From an uncultured Clostridia bacterium (lineage in GTDB: Bacteria > Bacillota > Clostridia > Lachnospirales > CAG-274), in assembly GCA_944376805.1 (NCBI GenBank), contig CALWDX010000006.1:30020-94019 (forward strand): a DNA stretch of 64,000 nucleotides. The letters run 5' to 3'. Made by a program: the position numbers and the translations under genes. Positions 25,532 through 37,596 of the stretch are shown here, piece by piece (the stretch's first letter is position 1; every line of letters starts with the position of its first letter). Below the pieces are notes generated by a model. It was not told the DNA's origin and ran no database searches. It was given only the letters and a program-made list of their open reading frames with translations.

Positions 25532-28500
25532 GTGGAGAAAAGTAGAATACAGCCAATTAAGCTAGGCGACGTTGTTCGTATGAGCTACTCAAGAATTGAC
25601 GAAGTTTTAGAAATGCCTAATCTTCTTGCGCTTCAAAAAGATAGCTATGATTGGTTTATTGAAGAAGGTCTTAAAGAAGTGTTTGAAGATATATCACCAA
25701 TAACAGACCATAGCAACAACCTTATACTTGAATTTATTGGGTTTAAATTAGATGCTGAGCCTAGATATTCTATTGCAGAGTGTAAAGAAAGAGATGCGAC
25801 TTATGCAACAGCTTTAAGAGTAAAAACTAGACTTACTAATAAAAAAGATGATGAAATTAAAGAACAAGAAATTTTTATGGGTGATTTTCCATTAATGACA
25901 GATACAGGTACATTTGTTATAAATGGTGCAGAGCGTGTTATAGTTAGTCAGCTTGTTCGTTCTCCTGGTATCTATTATGCTATGGAAAAAGATAAGGTTG
26001 GTAAAAACCTTATAAGTTCTACTGTTATACCTAACAGAGGGGCTTGGCTTGAATATGAAACAGATTCAAATGATGTATTTTATGTAAGAGTAGATAGAAA
26101 CCGTAAATTACCAGTAACTTCTTTAATTCGTGCTTTAGGTATTGGTACAGATGAAGAAATTATTCAATATTTTGGTGAAGAAGGTAAAATTCTTGCTACA
26201 ATAGAAAAAGATATTGCTAAAACATATGAAGAAGGTTTATTAGAAGTTTATAAAAAAATAAGACCAGGTGAACCTCCAACAGTAGAAAGTGCACAATCAT
26301 TACTTACAAGTATGTTTTATGACCCTAAAAGATATGACCTTGCTCGTGTAGGTAGATATAAATTTAATAAAAAGTTATCTTACAAAAATAGAGCTAAAGG
26401 GTTTAAACTTGCTGAAAATGTAGTTGATTTGTCTACTGGTGAAATTTTAGCTAATGAAGGTGAAAAAATTACTAATGAATTAGCTGATAAAATTCAAAAT
26501 GCAGGTGTACCATATATTAATATATATGTTGAAGAAGATAGAGTTTGTAAAGTTATAGGTAACCTTACTGTTGATGCTACAGAATATTTAAAATCATATG
26601 GTCTTACTAAAGAACAAGTAGGTATTAAAGAGGACGTTTATTATCCTGTTTTATTAGAATTACTTGAAATGGCAGAAGATAAAGATGATTTAATTTATAA
26701 AATAACTAGTAACCTTTCAAGATTAGTTCCTAAACATATTACTTTTGAAGATATTATGGCTAGTATTAACTATAATATACATTTAGATTATGGTGTTGGT
26801 GCTGAAGATGATATTGACCACCTTGGAAATAGACGTATTAGAGCTGTTGGTGAACTTTTACAAAATCAATTTAGAATAGGTCTTTCTCGTATGGAAAGAG
26901 TTGTAAAAGAGAGAATGAACACTCAAACTTTAGAAACAATAACACCTCAAGCTTTAATTAATATTAAGCCGGTAACTGCTGTTATAAAAGAATTCTTTGG
27001 TAGTTCTCAATTATCACAGTTTATGGACCAAAATAATCCACTTAGTGAAATGACACATAAACGTCGTTTATCTGCTTTAGGTCCTGGAGGTTTATCAAGG
27101 GATAGAGCAGGATTTGAAGTTAGGGACGTACATACTTCACACTATGGTCGTATGTGCCCTATTGAAACTCCAGAGGGTCCAAATATCGGTCTTATTAACT
27201 CACTTGCTACTTTTGCTAAAATAAATCAATATGGATTTATAGAAGCACCTTATAGAAAAATAGATAAATCTGGTGATGTTCCTAGAGTTATTAATGAGTT
27301 TATATACATTACTGCTGATGAAGAAGAAAATTATGTTATTGCCCAAGCTAATGAGCCTTTAAATGAAAATGGAGAATTTATTCATCCTAAAGTTACTGCT
27401 CGTCTTGGTGAAGATAATGTGGAAATAGAACCAAGTAAGATTGACCTTATGGACGTTTCTCCTAAACAGCTTGTTTCTGTTGCAACAGCATTAATACCTT
27501 TCCTTGAAAATGATGACGTTACAAGAGCATTAATGGGTTCTAATATGCAACGTCAGGCAGTTCCACTTTTAACAACAGAAGCTCCAGTTGTTGGTACTGG
27601 TATGGAGCATAAAACTGCTAAAGACTCTGGTGTAGTTATAGTTGCTAAAAATGATGGTGTTATAGAAAAAGTTGATGCTTCAGAAATTGTTATAAAAACT
27701 AATGAAGGTAGAAAAGATAGATATAAATTAAGTAAATTTAAAAGAAGCAATCAAAGTAACTGTATGAACCAAAAACCTATTATATCAAAAGGGCAAGTTG
27801 TAAAAGCTGGTGATATAATTGCAGATGGTCCTTCTACAAAAGATGGTGAACTTGCACTTGGTAAAAATCCACTTATAGGATTTATGACTTGGGAAGGTTA
27901 CAACTATGAAGATGCTGTTTTACTTAGTGAAAGACTTGTAGCTGAAGATGTTTATACTTCTATTCACATAGAAGAATATGAATGTGAAGCTAGAGACACT
28001 AAACTTGGCCCAGAAGAAATAACAAGAGATATACCAAACGTTGGTGATGATGCGTTAAGAGATTTAACTGAAAGTGGTATCATTAGAATAGGTGCTGAAG
28101 TTGCTCCTAATGATATTCTTGTAGGTAAAGTTACTCCTAAAGGTGAAACAGAACTTACTGCTGAAGAAAGACTTTTAAGAGCTATTTTTGGTGAAAAAGC
28201 TCGTGAAGTTAGGGATACATCTTTAAGAGTTCCTCATGGTGAATGTGGTATAATTGTAGATGTTAAAATATTCACTCGTGAAAATGGTGATGAATTACCT
28301 CCAGGTGTTAATAAACTTGTGCGTGTTTATATAGCTCAAAAAAGAAAAATATCTGTTGGGGATAAAATGGCCGGTCGTCATGGTAATAAAGGGGTTGTAT
28401 CACGTGTATTACCTGTTGAAGATATGCCTTTCTTACCAAATGGTAGACCACTTGATATAGTTTTAAATCCTCTTGGTGTTCCTTCTCGTATGAACATTGG

Positions 28501-29437
28501 GCAGGTATTAGAAATACATTTATCTTTAGCAGCTAAAGTTTTAGATTGGAAAATAGCTACACCAGTATTTGATGGTGCTAATGAAGAAGATATTATGGAA
28601 ACTTTAGAACTTGCTAATGATTATGCAAATGCTCCTTGGGAAGAGTTTGAAGCTAAATGGAAAGACAAACTTAATGATGAAATATTTGAATATTTAGAAA
28701 ATAATAAAGCTCATAGAGAAGAATGGCGTGGAGTTAAACTTAATCATACTGGTAAAATAAAACTTAGAGATGGTAGAACTGGTGAAGAATTTGATAATGC
28801 TACAACAGTAGGATTTATGCATTATCTTAAATTACACCACCTTGTAGATGATAAAATTCATGCTCGTTCGACTGGTCCTTATTCTCTAGTTACACAACAA
28901 CCACTTGGTGGTAAAGCTCAATTTGGTGGACAAAGATTTGGTGAAATGGAAGTTTGGGCACTTGAAGCATATGGTGCATCTTATACTCTTCAAGAAATAT
29001 TAACAGTTAAATCTGATGATATTGTAGGACGTGTTAAAACTTATGAAGCTATTGTTAAAGGTGAAAATATACCAGAACCAGGTGTACCAGAATCATTTAA
29101 AGTTTTATTAAAAGAGTTACAAGCATTAGGTTTAGATGTTAGAGTGCTTTTAGAAGATTCTACTGAAGTAGAAATAAAAGAATCTGTTGATGATGTTGAT
29201 ACTGTTTCTGTAAATGTAAATATTGAAGGTACAGAAGAAGATGATGATAAAACAGATATTTTTGCAAATGTTTTACAAAACAATCTTGTTATAGATGAAG
29301 ATTTATCTGATTATGATGAGGTTGACCCTGTAGAAGAAATATTATTAGAAGAAGATATGGATTTAGACATAGACTTTGATGATGATATTTTTGCGGATTT
29401 AGAAAAAGATTTTGATGATGATAAATTTAATGAATAA
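25532..29437 (+). CDS. rpoB: RNA polymerase beta subunit
   Basis: 1301 residues, full length. The rifampicin pocket (residues about 485-530) is wild type: [36 protein letters not shown], with the Asp, His and Ser positions of common resistance unchanged. The catalytic-face motifs [11 protein letters not shown] and [16 protein letters not shown] sequence are present. The C-terminal 75 residues or so are a highly acidic extension with many D/E runs ([19 protein letters not shown]), beyond the usual end. GTG start at 25532, 11 bases after AAGGAG. Unlike many Firmicutes, rplJ-rplL do not precede it; the gene has its own promoter and leader. Confidence 0.97.
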   Translation: MEKSRIQPIKLGDVVRMSYSRIDEVLEMPNLLALQKDSYDWFIEEGLKEVFEDISPITDHSNNLILEFIGFKLDAEPRYSIAECKERDATYATALRVKTRLTNKKDDEIKEQEIFMGDFPLMTDTGTFVINGAERVIVSQLVRSPGIYYAMEKDKVGKNLISSTVIPNRGAWLEYETDSNDVFYVRVDRNRKLPVTSLIRALGIGTDEEIIQYFGEEGKILATIEKDIAKTYEEGLLEVYKKIRPGEPPTVESAQSLLTSMFYDPKRYDLARVGRYKFNKKLSYKNRAKGFKLAENVVDLSTGEILANEGEKITNELADKIQNAGVPYINIYVEEDRVCKVIGNLTVDATEYLKSYGLTKEQVGIKEDVYYPVLLELLEMAEDKDDLIYKITSNLSRLVPKHITFEDIMASINYNIHLDYGVGAEDDIDHLGNRRIRAVGELLQNQFRIGLSRMERVVKERMNTQTLETITPQALINIKPVTAVIKEFFGSSQLSQFMDQNNPLSEMTHKRRLSALGPGGLSRDRAGFEVRDVHTSHYGRMCPIETPEGPNIGLINSLATFAKINQYGFIEAPYRKIDKSGDVPRVINEFIYITADEEENYVIAQANEPLNENGEFIHPKVTARLGEDNVEIEPSKIDLMDVSPKQLVSVATALIPFLENDDVTRALMGSNMQRQAVPLLTTEAPVVGTGMEHKTAKDSGVVIVAKNDGVIEKVDASEIVIKTNEGRKDRYKLSKFKRSNQSNCMNQKPIISKGQVVKAGDIIADGPSTKDGELALGKNPLIGFMTWEGYNYEDAVLLSERLVAEDVYTSIHIEEYECEARDTKLGPEEITRDIPNVGDDALRDLTESGIIRIGAEVAPNDILVGKVTPKGETELTAEERLLRAIFGEKAREVRDTSLRVPHGECGIIVDVKIFTRENGDELPPGVNKLVRVYIAQKRKISVGDKMAGRHGNKGVVSRVLPVEDMPFLPNGRPLDIVLNPLGVPSRMNIGQVLEIHLSLAAKVLDWKIATPVFDGANEEDIMETLELANDYANAPWEEFEAKWKDKLNDEIFEYLENNKAHREEWRGVKLNHTGKIKLRDGRTGEEFDNATTVGFMHYLKLHHLVDDKIHARSTGPYSLVTQQPLGGKAQFGGQRFGEMEVWALEAYGASYTLQEILTVKSDDIVGRVKTYEAIVKGENIPEPGVPESFKVLLKELQALGLDVRVLLEDSTEVEIKESVDDVDTVSVNVNIEGTEEDDDKTDIFANVLQNNLVIDEDLSDYDEVDPVEEILLEEDMDLDIDFDDDIFADLEKDFDDDKFNE

Positions 29438-29461
29438 TAGAAAGGAGAAAGGTGTTTTAAT

Positions 29462-32400
29462 ATGAGTACACAAAATAGTGAACAATCTATAATTTTTGAT
29501 TCTATTAAGATTGGATTAGCATCTCCTGAAAAAATAAGAGAATGGTCAAGAGGTGAGGTTAAAAAACCTGAAACTATAAATTATAGAACCTTAAAACCAG
29601 AGAAAGATGGTCTTTTTTGTGAAAGAATATTTGGACCACAAAGAGACTGGGAATGTCATTGTGGGAAATTCAAAAGAGTTAGATATAAAGGTATTGTTTG
29701 TGATAGATGTGGTGTTGAAATAACAAAATCTAAAGTAAGAAGAGAGAGAATGGGGCATATTGAACTTGCTGCCCCGGTATCTCATATTTGGTACTTTAAA
29801 GGTATACCTAGCCGTATGGGTATTATACTTGGTATGAGTCCTAGAGCTTTAGAAAAAATATTATATTTTGCTAGTTATGTTGTTTTAGATGCTGGTAATA
29901 CTTCATTATCTTATAAAGACCTTTTAACAGAAAAAGAATACAGAGAAGCCTATGACAAATATGGTAATGCTTTTACTGTTGGTATGGGTGCTGAAGCTGT
30001 TAAAATTCTTTTACAACAAATTGATTTAGAAAAAGAATCAAAAGAACTTAAAGCTCAACTCAAAGATAGTACAGGACAAAAAAGAATTAGAATAATTAAG
30101 AAATTAGAAGTTATTGAATCTTTTAGAGTTTCTAATAATAAACCAGAATGGATGATTTTAGATACTTTACCTGTAATACCTCCAGATATTAGACCAATGG
30201 TACAACTTGATGGTGGTAGATTTGCAACCTCTGATTTAAATGACCTTTATAGAAGAGTAATAAACAGAAATAACCGTCTTAAAAGACTTTTAGATTTAGG
30301 TGCTCCTGATATTATTGTAAGAAATGAAAAAAGAATGTTACAAGAAGCTGTAGATGCTCTTATTGATAATGGTAGAAGAGGTAGACCTGTTACTGGTCCT
30401 GGTAATAGAAGTTTAAAATCTCTTTCTGACCTTTTAAAAGGTAAACAAGGACGTTTTAGACAAAATCTTTTAGGTAAGCGTGTTGACTATTCTGGACGTT
30501 CTGTTATCGTTGTAGGTCCTAACTTAAAAATATATCAATGTGGTTTACCAAAAGAAATGGCAATAGAGTTATTTAAGCCTTTTGTTATGAAAAAGCTTGT
30601 TGAAGATGGTATTTCTCATAATATTAAATCTGCTAAACGTATGGTTGAGAGATTACAAAGAGAAGTTTGGGACGTTTTAGAAGAAGTTATTAAAGAACAT
30701 CCTGTAATGCTTAATCGTGCTCCTACTCTTCACAGACTTGGTATACAAGCCTTTGAACCTGTTTTAGTAGAAGGACGTGCTTTAAAATTACACCCACTTG
30801 TTTGTACTGCTTATAATGCCGATTTTGATGGTGACCAAATGGCTGTACATGTTCCTTTATCTGTAGAAGCACAAGCAGAATGTAGATTTTTATTACTTGC
30901 TCCTAATAACCTTTTAAAACCGTCTGATGGTGAACCTGTTACAGTTCCATCTCAAGATATGGTACTTGGTATTTATTATTTAACCCTTGAAAAAGATGGT
31001 GAAAAAGGTGAAGGCAAAGTATTTAAAGATGAAAATGAAGCTATTTTAGCTTATGATAATCATATAATTAGCTTACATGCTAAAATTAAAGTAAGAAGAA
31101 CTATAAAAAATAAAGATGGTACTGTTGAAAGTAAATTAGTAAATACTACTGTTGGTAGAGTTATATTTAATGAAATAATTCCACAAGATATTGGATTTGT
31201 TGATAGAACTAAAGATGAACATAAATTTGATTTTGAAATAGACTTTTTATGTGATAAAAAAGCACTTGGTAAAATAATTAATCGTTGTATAAATAAACAT
31301 TCTGCAACAGACACTGCTAAAATGTTGGACGATATTAAAAACTTAGGTTTCAAATATTCTACAAAAGGTGCTTTAACAGTTTCTGTATCAGATATGGAAA
31401 TACCAGCAGAAAAAGAAGGTTTCCTTGCTGAAGCAGATAAAGAAGTAGACAAAATTACTAAAATGTTTAGAAGAGGTCTTATGACAGATGAAGAAAGACA
31501 TTTTAAAGTAATTAAAGCTTGGGAAGCAGCAGACGACAAAATTACTAATGCACTTTTAGCTGGTCTTGGTAAATATAATGATATTTATATGATGGCTCAC
31601 TCAGGTGCAAGGGGTTCTAACAGACAGATTAAACAGTTAGCAGGTATGCGTGGTCTTATGGCATCACCTTCTGGGGAAACTATTGAGCTTCCTATCAAAG
31701 CTAACTTCCGTGAAGGTCTTACTGTTCAAGAATACTTTATTTCAGCACACGGTGCTAGAAAAGGTCTTTCTGATACAGCTCTTAGAACTGCCGATTCAGG
31801 TTACTTAACAAGAAGACTTGTAGATGTATCTCAAGATATTATTATTAGAGAGTTTGACTGTGCTGAAGAAACTGGTGAAGTACCAGGTATGTGGGTTAAA
31901 GCATTTATGGATGGTCAAGAAACTATTGAGCCTTTGTCTGATAGAATAAGAGGTAGATATTCAGTACAAGAAATTAGAAATCCAGAAAATGGTGAAGTTA
32001 TTGTAGAAGCTGATACTATGATTACTCCAGACCAAGCAGACTTAATTGAAAAATTAGGTATTGAAAAAGTTCTTATTAGAAATATTTTAGCTTGTAGGTC
32101 TAGAAAAGGTGTTTGCTCTAAATGTTATGGTGCAAATATGGCTAGTGGTCGTGTTGTTAGGATAGGTGAGGCAGTAGGTATTATTGCTGCACAATCTATC
32201 GGTGAACCTGGTACACAGCTTACAATGCGTACATTCCATACAGGTGGTGTTTCTGGTGGTACTGACCTTACACAAGGTCTTCCTCGTGTTGATGAATTAT
32301 TTGAAGCTAGAAAACCAAAAGGTCTTGCTATTATAGCAGAGTTTGGTGGTAGAGTTTCTATTACAGAAACTAAAAATAAAAGAGAAGTTACTGTTACAGG

Positions 32401-33037
32401 TGATAATGGTGAAATTAAAGAATATCTTATACCATATGGTTCTCGTATAAAAGTATTAAATGGTGACTATATAGAAGCTGGCGATGAACTTACAGAAGGT
32501 AGTGTTAACCCTCATGATATTCTTAGAATTAAAGGTATTAGAGGTGTTCAAGACTATATGATTCAAGAAGTTCAAAGAGTTTACCGTTTACAAGGGGTTG
32601 ATATTAATGATAAACATATTGAAGTTATTGTTAGACAAATGCTCAAACGTACTAAAATTGAAGAACCAGGAGATACAGACTTTTTACCAGGTAGCCTAAT
32701 TGATTGGTTAGAATATGAAGAAACTAATCAACATATGGAACAAGAAGGTTTAGAAAAAGCAAATGGTAGTCGTGTTCTTTTAGGTATAACAAAAGCTGCT
32801 CTTGCTACAGAATCATTTCTTTCTGCTGCGTCATTCCAAGAAACAACAAAAGTTCTTACAGAGGCAGCAATAAAAGGTAAAGTAGACCCACTTATTGGTC
32901 TTAAAGAAAATGTTATTATAGGTAAACTTATACCAGCAGGTACAGGTATGCAAACTTATAGAAAAATAGATTTGAAATTAGAAAAAGAAAAAGATTTAAT
33001 ACAAGAAAATGAAACTTTGTCTGAAGAAGTTTATTAA
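29462..33037 (+). CDS. rpoC: RNA polymerase beta' subunit
   Basis: 1191 residues. N-terminal zinc ribbon [20 protein letters not shown], catalytic [12 protein letters not shown] with the three Mg-binding aspartates (residues about 455), a second zinc site [13 protein letters not shown], and the bridge/trigger-loop region ending with [16 protein letters not shown]. Co-transcribed with rpoB, 24 bases downstream with GAAAGGAG upstream. Role: catalytic centre of RNA polymerase. A perfect 15-bp terminator follows. Confidence 0.97.
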   Translation: MSTQNSEQSIIFDSIKIGLASPEKIREWSRGEVKKPETINYRTLKPEKDGLFCERIFGPQRDWECHCGKFKRVRYKGIVCDRCGVEITKSKVRRERMGHIELAAPVSHIWYFKGIPSRMGIILGMSPRALEKILYFASYVVLDAGNTSLSYKDLLTEKEYREAYDKYGNAFTVGMGAEAVKILLQQIDLEKESKELKAQLKDSTGQKRIRIIKKLEVIESFRVSNNKPEWMILDTLPVIPPDIRPMVQLDGGRFATSDLNDLYRRVINRNNRLKRLLDLGAPDIIVRNEKRMLQEAVDALIDNGRRGRPVTGPGNRSLKSLSDLLKGKQGRFRQNLLGKRVDYSGRSVIVVGPNLKIYQCGLPKEMAIELFKPFVMKKLVEDGISHNIKSAKRMVERLQREVWDVLEEVIKEHPVMLNRAPTLHRLGIQAFEPVLVEGRALKLHPLVCTAYNADFDGDQMAVHVPLSVEAQAECRFLLLAPNNLLKPSDGEPVTVPSQDMVLGIYYLTLEKDGEKGEGKVFKDENEAILAYDNHIISLHAKIKVRRTIKNKDGTVESKLVNTTVGRVIFNEIIPQDIGFVDRTKDEHKFDFEIDFLCDKKALGKIINRCINKHSATDTAKMLDDIKNLGFKYSTKGALTVSVSDMEIPAEKEGFLAEADKEVDKITKMFRRGLMTDEERHFKVIKAWEAADDKITNALLAGLGKYNDIYMMAHSGARGSNRQIKQLAGMRGLMASPSGETIELPIKANFREGLTVQEYFISAHGARKGLSDTALRTADSGYLTRRLVDVSQDIIIREFDCAEETGEVPGMWVKAFMDGQETIEPLSDRIRGRYSVQEIRNPENGEVIVEADTMITPDQADLIEKLGIEKVLIRNILACRSRKGVCSKCYGANMASGRVVRIGEAVGIIAAQSIGEPGTQLTMRTFHTGGVSGGTDLTQGLPRVDELFEARKPKGLAIIAEFGGRVSITETKNKREVTVTGDNGEIKEYLIPYGSRIKVLNGDYIEAGDELTEGSVNPHDILRIKGIRGVQDYMIQEVQRVYRLQGVDINDKHIEVIVRQMLKRTKIEEPGDTDFLPGSLIDWLEYEETNQHMEQEGLEKANGSRVLLGITKAALATESFLSAASFQETTKVLTEAAIKGKVDPLIGLKENVIIGKLIPAGTGMQTYRKIDLKLEKEKDLIQENETLSEEVY

Positions 33038-33041
33038 TAAA

Positions 33042-33078
33042 TTAAAAAGCTGTAGAGTTATCTACAGCTTTTTAATTT
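33042..33078 (+). terminator. rpoBC terminator
   Basis: TTAAAAAGCTGTAGA (33042-33056) and TCTACAGCTTTTTAA (33061-33075) form a perfect 15-bp stem with a 4-nt loop. Confidence 0.88.
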
Positions 33079-33132
33079 AAAGAATATGATTTTTAAATTA
33101 AGTACAAATATAAAATACTAATTGAAAAAGTT

Positions 33133-33174
33133 AAAAAGATAAGATTATAAAAAAATCTATAATCTTATCTTTTT
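33133..33174 (-). terminator. Terminator for the minus-strand operon ending at 33193, usable in both directions
   Basis: AAAAAGATAAGATTATA (33133-33149) and TATAATCTTATCTTTTT (33158-33174) form a perfect 17-bp stem, 8-nt loop, between convergent rpoC and the glycosyltransferase gene. Confidence 0.85.
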
Positions 33175-33192
33175 GTTATATAAAGTAAATAT

Positions 33193-34218
33193 TTATTGCA
33201 TACGACTTTTATATACATACATCATTAACATTAATATTAAGAAAAATATAAATACAACGATTGTAGCTTGATAATTTTGTATAGCTATTAAAATAGCTAT
33301 AATAGCACTAAATATACTAAGTCCATACAATATAATAACAGCTTGTTTATGTGAATAACCACTATCTATAAGCCTATGGTGTAAATGTCCTCTATCTGGA
33401 CTCATTAAAGGCTTTCTATTTATAGCACGTCTTATCATAGCAAATAATGTATCTAATATAGGTAAAGCTACTGCTAGAATAGATATAACAATAGATAAAA
33501 CAGCATAACTTTTATATACACCTATACAAGAAGTAACTGCCAATACATATCCTAAAAATGTTGAACCAGTATCACCCATATATATTTCAGCAGGACTAAA
33601 GTTTCTTGGTAAAAATCCTAAACAAGAACCAGCTAATATAGCAGTTAAAACTACAGCAAGATTACTACCAGATATAACACAAAGTATCATAAGGCAAAGT
33701 GATGCTATAGAAGTTACACCAGCAGCAAGACCATCAACACCATCTATAAGATTTACGGCATTTACTAAGCCTAATACCCATACCATAGTTATAATAGCAT
33801 TAAATGGTCTTAAATATTGCCAAAAAGGCCAAGACATAACATCTATTCTTGTACCAGTAGATACAACTATTACAGCAACTACTAATTGAACAATAAATTT
33901 AATTTTTGGTGATAACTCATAAATATCATCAAAAATACCAAGTATTACAATTAATATACCTCCTGTTAAAAACCCAAAAAATTGTTTTGTATGAAAATCA
34001 TCTACAAATAAAGATAAAATAGCGACAGAAGATATAAAACCAAAAAATATAGCTAAACCACCAATTCTAGGCATAGGCTCTTTATTTAAACCTCTAGATT
34101 TAGGATAGTCAATTGCTTTTATTTTAAATGCTATTTTTTTAGCTAAAGGTGTTGAAATTATTGATACAGCAAATGCTATTGAAAAACCAGCTAAATATAG
34201 CAACCAATTATGTTCCAA
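33193..34218 (-). CDS. Undecaprenyl-phosphate sugar-1-phosphate transferase (TagO/WecA, MraY family)
   Basis: 341 residues with about ten membrane helices. Conserved loops: KEPMPRIGGLAIF at the N-terminal side, LIDGVDGLAAG (acidic pair), YMGDTGSTFLG and the DRGHLHHRLIDSG histidine motif typical of TagO/WecA rather than MraY. Role: transfers a HexNAc-1-phosphate to the C55 lipid carrier at the inner face of the membrane, the first step of teichoic acid or other wall-polymer synthesis. It is the last gene of the SEC-C/Sua5/upp group; a 90-base gap separates it from upp. Confidence 0.9.
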   Translation of the reverse strand: MEHNWLLYLAGFSIAFAVSIISTPLAKKIAFKIKAIDYPKSRGLNKEPMPRIGGLAIFFGFISSVAILSLFVDDFHTKQFFGFLTGGILIVILGIFDDIYELSPKIKFIVQLVVAVIVVSTGTRIDVMSWPFWQYLRPFNAIITMVWVLGLVNAVNLIDGVDGLAAGVTSIASLCLMILCVISGSNLAVVLTAILAGSCLGFLPRNFSPAEIYMGDTGSTFLGYVLAVTSCIGVYKSYAVLSIVISILAVALPILDTLFAMIRRAINRKPLMSPDRGHLHHRLIDSGYSHKQAVIILYGLSIFSAIIAILIAIQNYQATIVVFIFFLILMLMMYVYKSRMQ

Positions 34219-34308
34219 AAAAAAACCTCCTTATTATTTAAGAAATACTTTTTAAAGTATTTTTAAATAATAGACTGATTAAATTATCTAAAGTAATTTT
34301 AGAATATA

Positions 34309-34938
34309 TTATTTTGTTCCAAAAATTCTATCACCTGCATCACCAAGACCAGGAATAATATAACCATGTTCGTTTAAATGGTCATCTAAAGCAGCTGTAT
34401 AAATATCTATATCTGGATGAGCTTCGCTAACTTTTTTTACTCCTTCTGGTGAAGCTATTAAACATAAAAATTTAATATTTTTAAATCCACGCTCTTTAAT
34501 AAATTGCATAGCTGCTATTGAAGTACCACCAGTAGCTAACATAGGGTCAATAAGTAAAATATCTGTATTTTCTGGGTCAGATGAAGGTAATTTACAATAA
34601 TATTCTATAGGTAAAAGAGTTTCAGGGTCTCTATAAAGTCCTATATGACCAATACTAGCATTAGGTATTAAATTTAAAATACCATCAACCATGCCAAGAC
34701 CAGCTCTTAATATAGGTACTATACCAACTTTTTTATTTAAAACATTACCTTTTGTTTTGCATAAAACAGATTCTACTTCAACTTCTTTTGTTTCTAAATT
34801 TTTTGTTGCTTCATAACATATAAAACTAGCTATTTCAGAAACAAGTTCTCTAAATTCTTTATTACCTGTATTTATATCTCTAAGCATAGTAACTTTACTT
34901 TGTACAACAGGGTGGTCAACTATATATAAATTACTCAT
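34309..34938 (-). CDS. upp: Uracil phosphoribosyltransferase
   Basis: 209 residues, the family's usual length. PRPP-binding loop [44 protein letters not shown] and the C-terminal [11 protein letters not shown] are all diagnostic. Role: makes UMP from uracil and PRPP in pyrimidine salvage. It starts 10 bases after the phosphatase/RpiB gene, and the same grouping (ywlC-ywlE-ywlF...upp) is known in Bacillus. Confidence 0.96.
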   Translation of the reverse strand: MSNLYIVDHPVVQSKVTMLRDINTGNKEFRELVSEIASFICYEATKNLETKEVEVESVLCKTKGNVLNKKVGIVPILRAGLGMVDGILNLIPNASIGHIGLYRDPETLLPIEYYCKLPSSDPENTDILLIDPMLATGGTSIAAMQFIKERGFKNIKFLCLIASPEGVKKVSEAHPDIDIYTAALDDHLNEHGYIIPGLGDAGDRIFGTK

Positions 34939-34948
34939 AAAATCACTC

Positions 34949-35839
34949 CTATTCTTCTATCATATTAATTCTTCTTATATGTCTTTCATCATTAGAGAAA
35001 GGTGTTTCTAAAAATGCTTTTACAATTTCTAAAGCTAATCCATAACCTATAACACGCTCACCCATAGCTAAAATATTTGCGTTGTTATGTTCTCTAGTAG
35101 CTTTTGCAGAAAAGACATCATGACAAAGAGCAGCACGAACACCTTTAACTTTATTAGCAGTTATTGATATACCAATACCAGTACCACAAATTAATATACC
35201 TTTGTCTAAAGTGCCATTAGCTACATCTTCAGCTACTTTTTTACCATACACAGGGTAATCAACAGCATCTTTTGAATATGTACCATAGTCTTTAAATGGT
35301 ATATTATTTTCTGTTAAATATTTAATAATTTCATTTTTTAAATTAAACCCACCATGGTCACAGCCAATACCTATTATTTTTTCCTCCAAAATATTATTAA
35401 AGTTAATTTTTGATATAAGATTATAAATTTCTTCAAAACATTTACTATATGTATTAATATCATTACCAAAGGGGTCTTCTACATTAATATCTTTATTTAA
35501 TACATATTCATATAAAGTAAAAATTTTATTTTTATTAGATAAATTATTTGTTTGAGCAAGTTTAAGGAGAATATTTTTATGCTCTTTTTCCATAGTTAAT
35601 ATTAAATCAGCATTTTCAAGTTCTGATATATTAATTGGTTTTGAAATATGATTAGATATATTTATATTATTATCTAATAATACTTTTTTTGCATTTTCGT
35701 TAATATCTAAGTTTTTATATACAAATATTCCCCTAGATGATATACTTATATCTTTTGATTTACATAAAGATTTAGCTATTGCTTCAGCCATAGGGCTTCT
35801 ACAAGTATTACCAGTACATACAAAAATTATATTTTTCAT
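34949..35839 (-). CDS. Fusion: YwlE-type protein-arginine phosphatase + ribose-5-phosphate isomerase B
   Basis: 296 residues joining two enzymes that are separate adjacent genes in Bacillus (ywlE, ywlF). Residues 1-145: low-molecular-weight phosphatase with P-loop CTGNTCRS (Cys8, Arg14); Thr12 matches the Thr11 that favours phospho-arginine in YwlE, and the acid loop is VEDPFG. Residues about 152-296: RpiB with [33 protein letters not shown] and [15 protein letters not shown]. The frame is continuous with a short linker, so this is a real fusion, not an overlap. Roles: reversing McsB-type arginine phosphorylation, and interconverting ribose-5-P and ribulose-5-P. Confidence 0.9.
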   Translation of the reverse strand: MKNIIFVCTGNTCRSPMAEAIAKSLCKSKDISISSRGIFVYKNLDINENAKKVLLDNNINISNHISKPINISELENADLILTMEKEHKNILLKLAQTNNLSNKNKIFTLYEYVLNKDINVEDPFGNDINTYSKCFEEIYNLISKINFNNILEEKIIGIGCDHGGFNLKNEIIKYLTENNIPFKDYGTYSKDAVDYPVYGKKVAEDVANGTLDKGILICGTGIGISITANKVKGVRAALCHDVFSAKATREHNNANILAMGERVIGYGLALEIVKAFLETPFSNDERHIRRINMIEE

Positions 35840-35842
35840 AAA

Positions 35843-36901
35843 TTACACCCTTATTATTTTATAATTTGCTGCTTTTTTTAACCTATTCATAACAGCAAGA
35901 CCAATACCTTCTTCTAAAAATGATTCAATATAAATTTTATTTATATTAAGATTATCACATTCTCTTAAAGTTTTAAAAAGATTTTTTGCTATTAACTCTA
36001 AGTTTTTTCTACTGCCTATACTTAAAGTATCAAATGAAGAATAATTATTTATTGTTTCATCTGATGCAATAACAATAGATTTTATATTATTTTTTTTATC
36101 ATTTTCTAAACAATTTGATATATAAGAAACAATATTGTCAATATTACCATCAATTATAAAAATATCACCTAAAGGTGCATAATGTTTATACTTCATACCA
36201 GGTGATTTTGCTAATATATTTGTGTTATAATTTAAAATTGATTTATCAATAGTAACATTATCTACAACATTATCTAACATTTCTTTTGTTATACTACCAG
36301 GTCTTAAAATAGTAATATTGTTTTCACAAACTTCTACAACTGTAGATTCAATACCAAAATCACAACTACCACCATCTATAACCATATCTATTTTACCTTT
36401 TAAGTCATTATAAACATGACTTGCAATAGTAGGACTTGGTTTTGTAGAAGTATTTGCACTAGGTGCAGCTAAAGGAAAGCCACATTCTTTTATCAAAGAT
36501 AATGCTATCTTATTATTTGGTATTCTAACAGCTACAGTATCTAAGCCACCAGAAGTTGTTTTGGGAATTATAGAACTTTTTTTTAATATAATAGTTAAAG
36601 CACCTGGCCAAAACTTTTCCATTAAAATAAGAGCATTTTTAGGGACACTATCTACAAGAGGGTAAATATCTTTTTTATCTGCTATATGAACAATAAGAGG
36701 GTTGTCTGAAGGACGACCTTTAGCTATATATATTTTTTTAACAGCTTCTTCTTCTAATGCATTTGCACCAAGTCCATAAACAGTTTCTGTAGGAAAAGCT
36801 ACTAATCCATTATTTTTTAAAATATTAGCCGCCTTTTTTAAGGCGACTATATCATTATTAGGATTTAAATTGTCAACTTTTTCAAATATTGTATCAAGCA
36901 A
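35843..36901 (-). CDS. Threonylcarbamoyl-AMP synthase (Sua5/YwlC)
   Basis: Residues 1-210: YrdC domain with VAFPTETVYGLGANA, KGRPSDNPLIVHI, FWPGALTIIL and PLAAPSANTSTKPSPT; followed by the Sua5 C-terminal domain (SPGMKYKHYAP). Role: makes threonylcarbamoyl-AMP for the t6A modification of tRNAs reading ANN codons. The open frame extends upstream to 36961 but that part lies inside the SEC-C gene; TTG 36901 (352 residues) or GTG 36916 fit the family length best. Neither has a strong ribosome-binding site, so translational coupling to the preceding gene, whose stop is at 36903, is likely. Confidence 0.9.
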   Translation of the reverse strand: MLDTIFEKVDNLNPNNDIVALKKAANILKNNGLVAFPTETVYGLGANALEEEAVKKIYIAKGRPSDNPLIVHIADKKDIYPLVDSVPKNALILMEKFWPGALTIILKKSSIIPKTTSGGLDTVAVRIPNNKIALSLIKECGFPLAAPSANTSTKPSPTIASHVYNDLKGKIDMVIDGGSCDFGIESTVVEVCENNITILRPGSITKEMLDNVVDNVTIDKSILNYNTNILAKSPGMKYKHYAPLGDIFIIDGNIDNIVSYISNCLENDKKNNIKSIVIASDETINNYSSFDTLSIGSRKNLELIAKNLFKTLRECDNLNINKIYIESFLEEGIGLAVMNRLKKAANYKIIRV

Positions 36902-36902
36902 A

Positions 36903-37400
36903 TTAGTTAGCCCCACAACATTTTTTATATTTTTTACCACTTCCACAAGGACAAGGGTCATTTCTTTCGATTTTTGGTTCTCTAATAAATGTAGTAGAAC
37001 TTCTTTGTCCTTTAAATAATGCCTTTAATTGCTCTTCTGTAAATATATTTTTCCATTCAGGAAGATTATAAAGGTGGTCTGCTTTATATTCTACCATTTT
37101 TTTGTATAAAGTTTCAAAATTAATGTTTATACAAACTTCACTATCTTCTGTTAATTCTTCTAATTTAATTTTTTCAGGTTGAATATCATTAATACCATCA
37201 ATGAAACCTACTAAATATTCTACTGACATATCAAATTTTTCAGCAAGTTGTTTAACAGTACCTTCTAATTTTTCAACTTTTTCATTTAATATATATTCAT
37301 ATATTTTTTGTTCTTTTGGCATAAAGTCATTCCAAAATGCATCATTAATTCTACCATCTTTTGTATATGCGTTTTTAAACCAACTTTCGTATAAATTCAT
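36903..37400 (-). CDS. SEC-C motif protein
   Basis: 165 residues. The last 20 are a SEC-C zinc motif, [17 protein letters not shown], like the SecA C-terminus. The remainder is alpha-helical and acidic ([20 protein letters not shown]) with no motif I recognise. SEC-C modules bind zinc and often contact ribosomes or SecB. AAGGAGGAT lies before its ATG. It opens the operon that continues with Sua5, the phosphatase/RpiB fusion and upp. Function unknown. Confidence 0.8.
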   Translation of the reverse strand: MNLYESWFKNAYTKDGRINDAFWNDFMPKEQKIYEYILNEKVEKLEGTVKQLAEKFDMSVEYLVGFIDGINDIQPEKIKLEELTEDSEVCININFETLYKKMVEYKADHLYNLPEWKNIFTEEQLKALFKGQRSSTTFIREPKIERNDPCPCGSGKKYKKCCGAN

Positions 37401-37596
37401 TTTTTATCCTCCTTAAAATACCAATTAGCTTTGAAATGTATTAATAAAAGCGTATTATATTTTATTTAAACTTTTAAATCTTATTTATTTTACAATAAAA
37501 TTTGTAAAATGTCTATACAAAATATGCTAAATTTAATAAATTTAGTTATTAATAATAAATATTATACCCTATTTTTAATTATTATACAATATAAAA

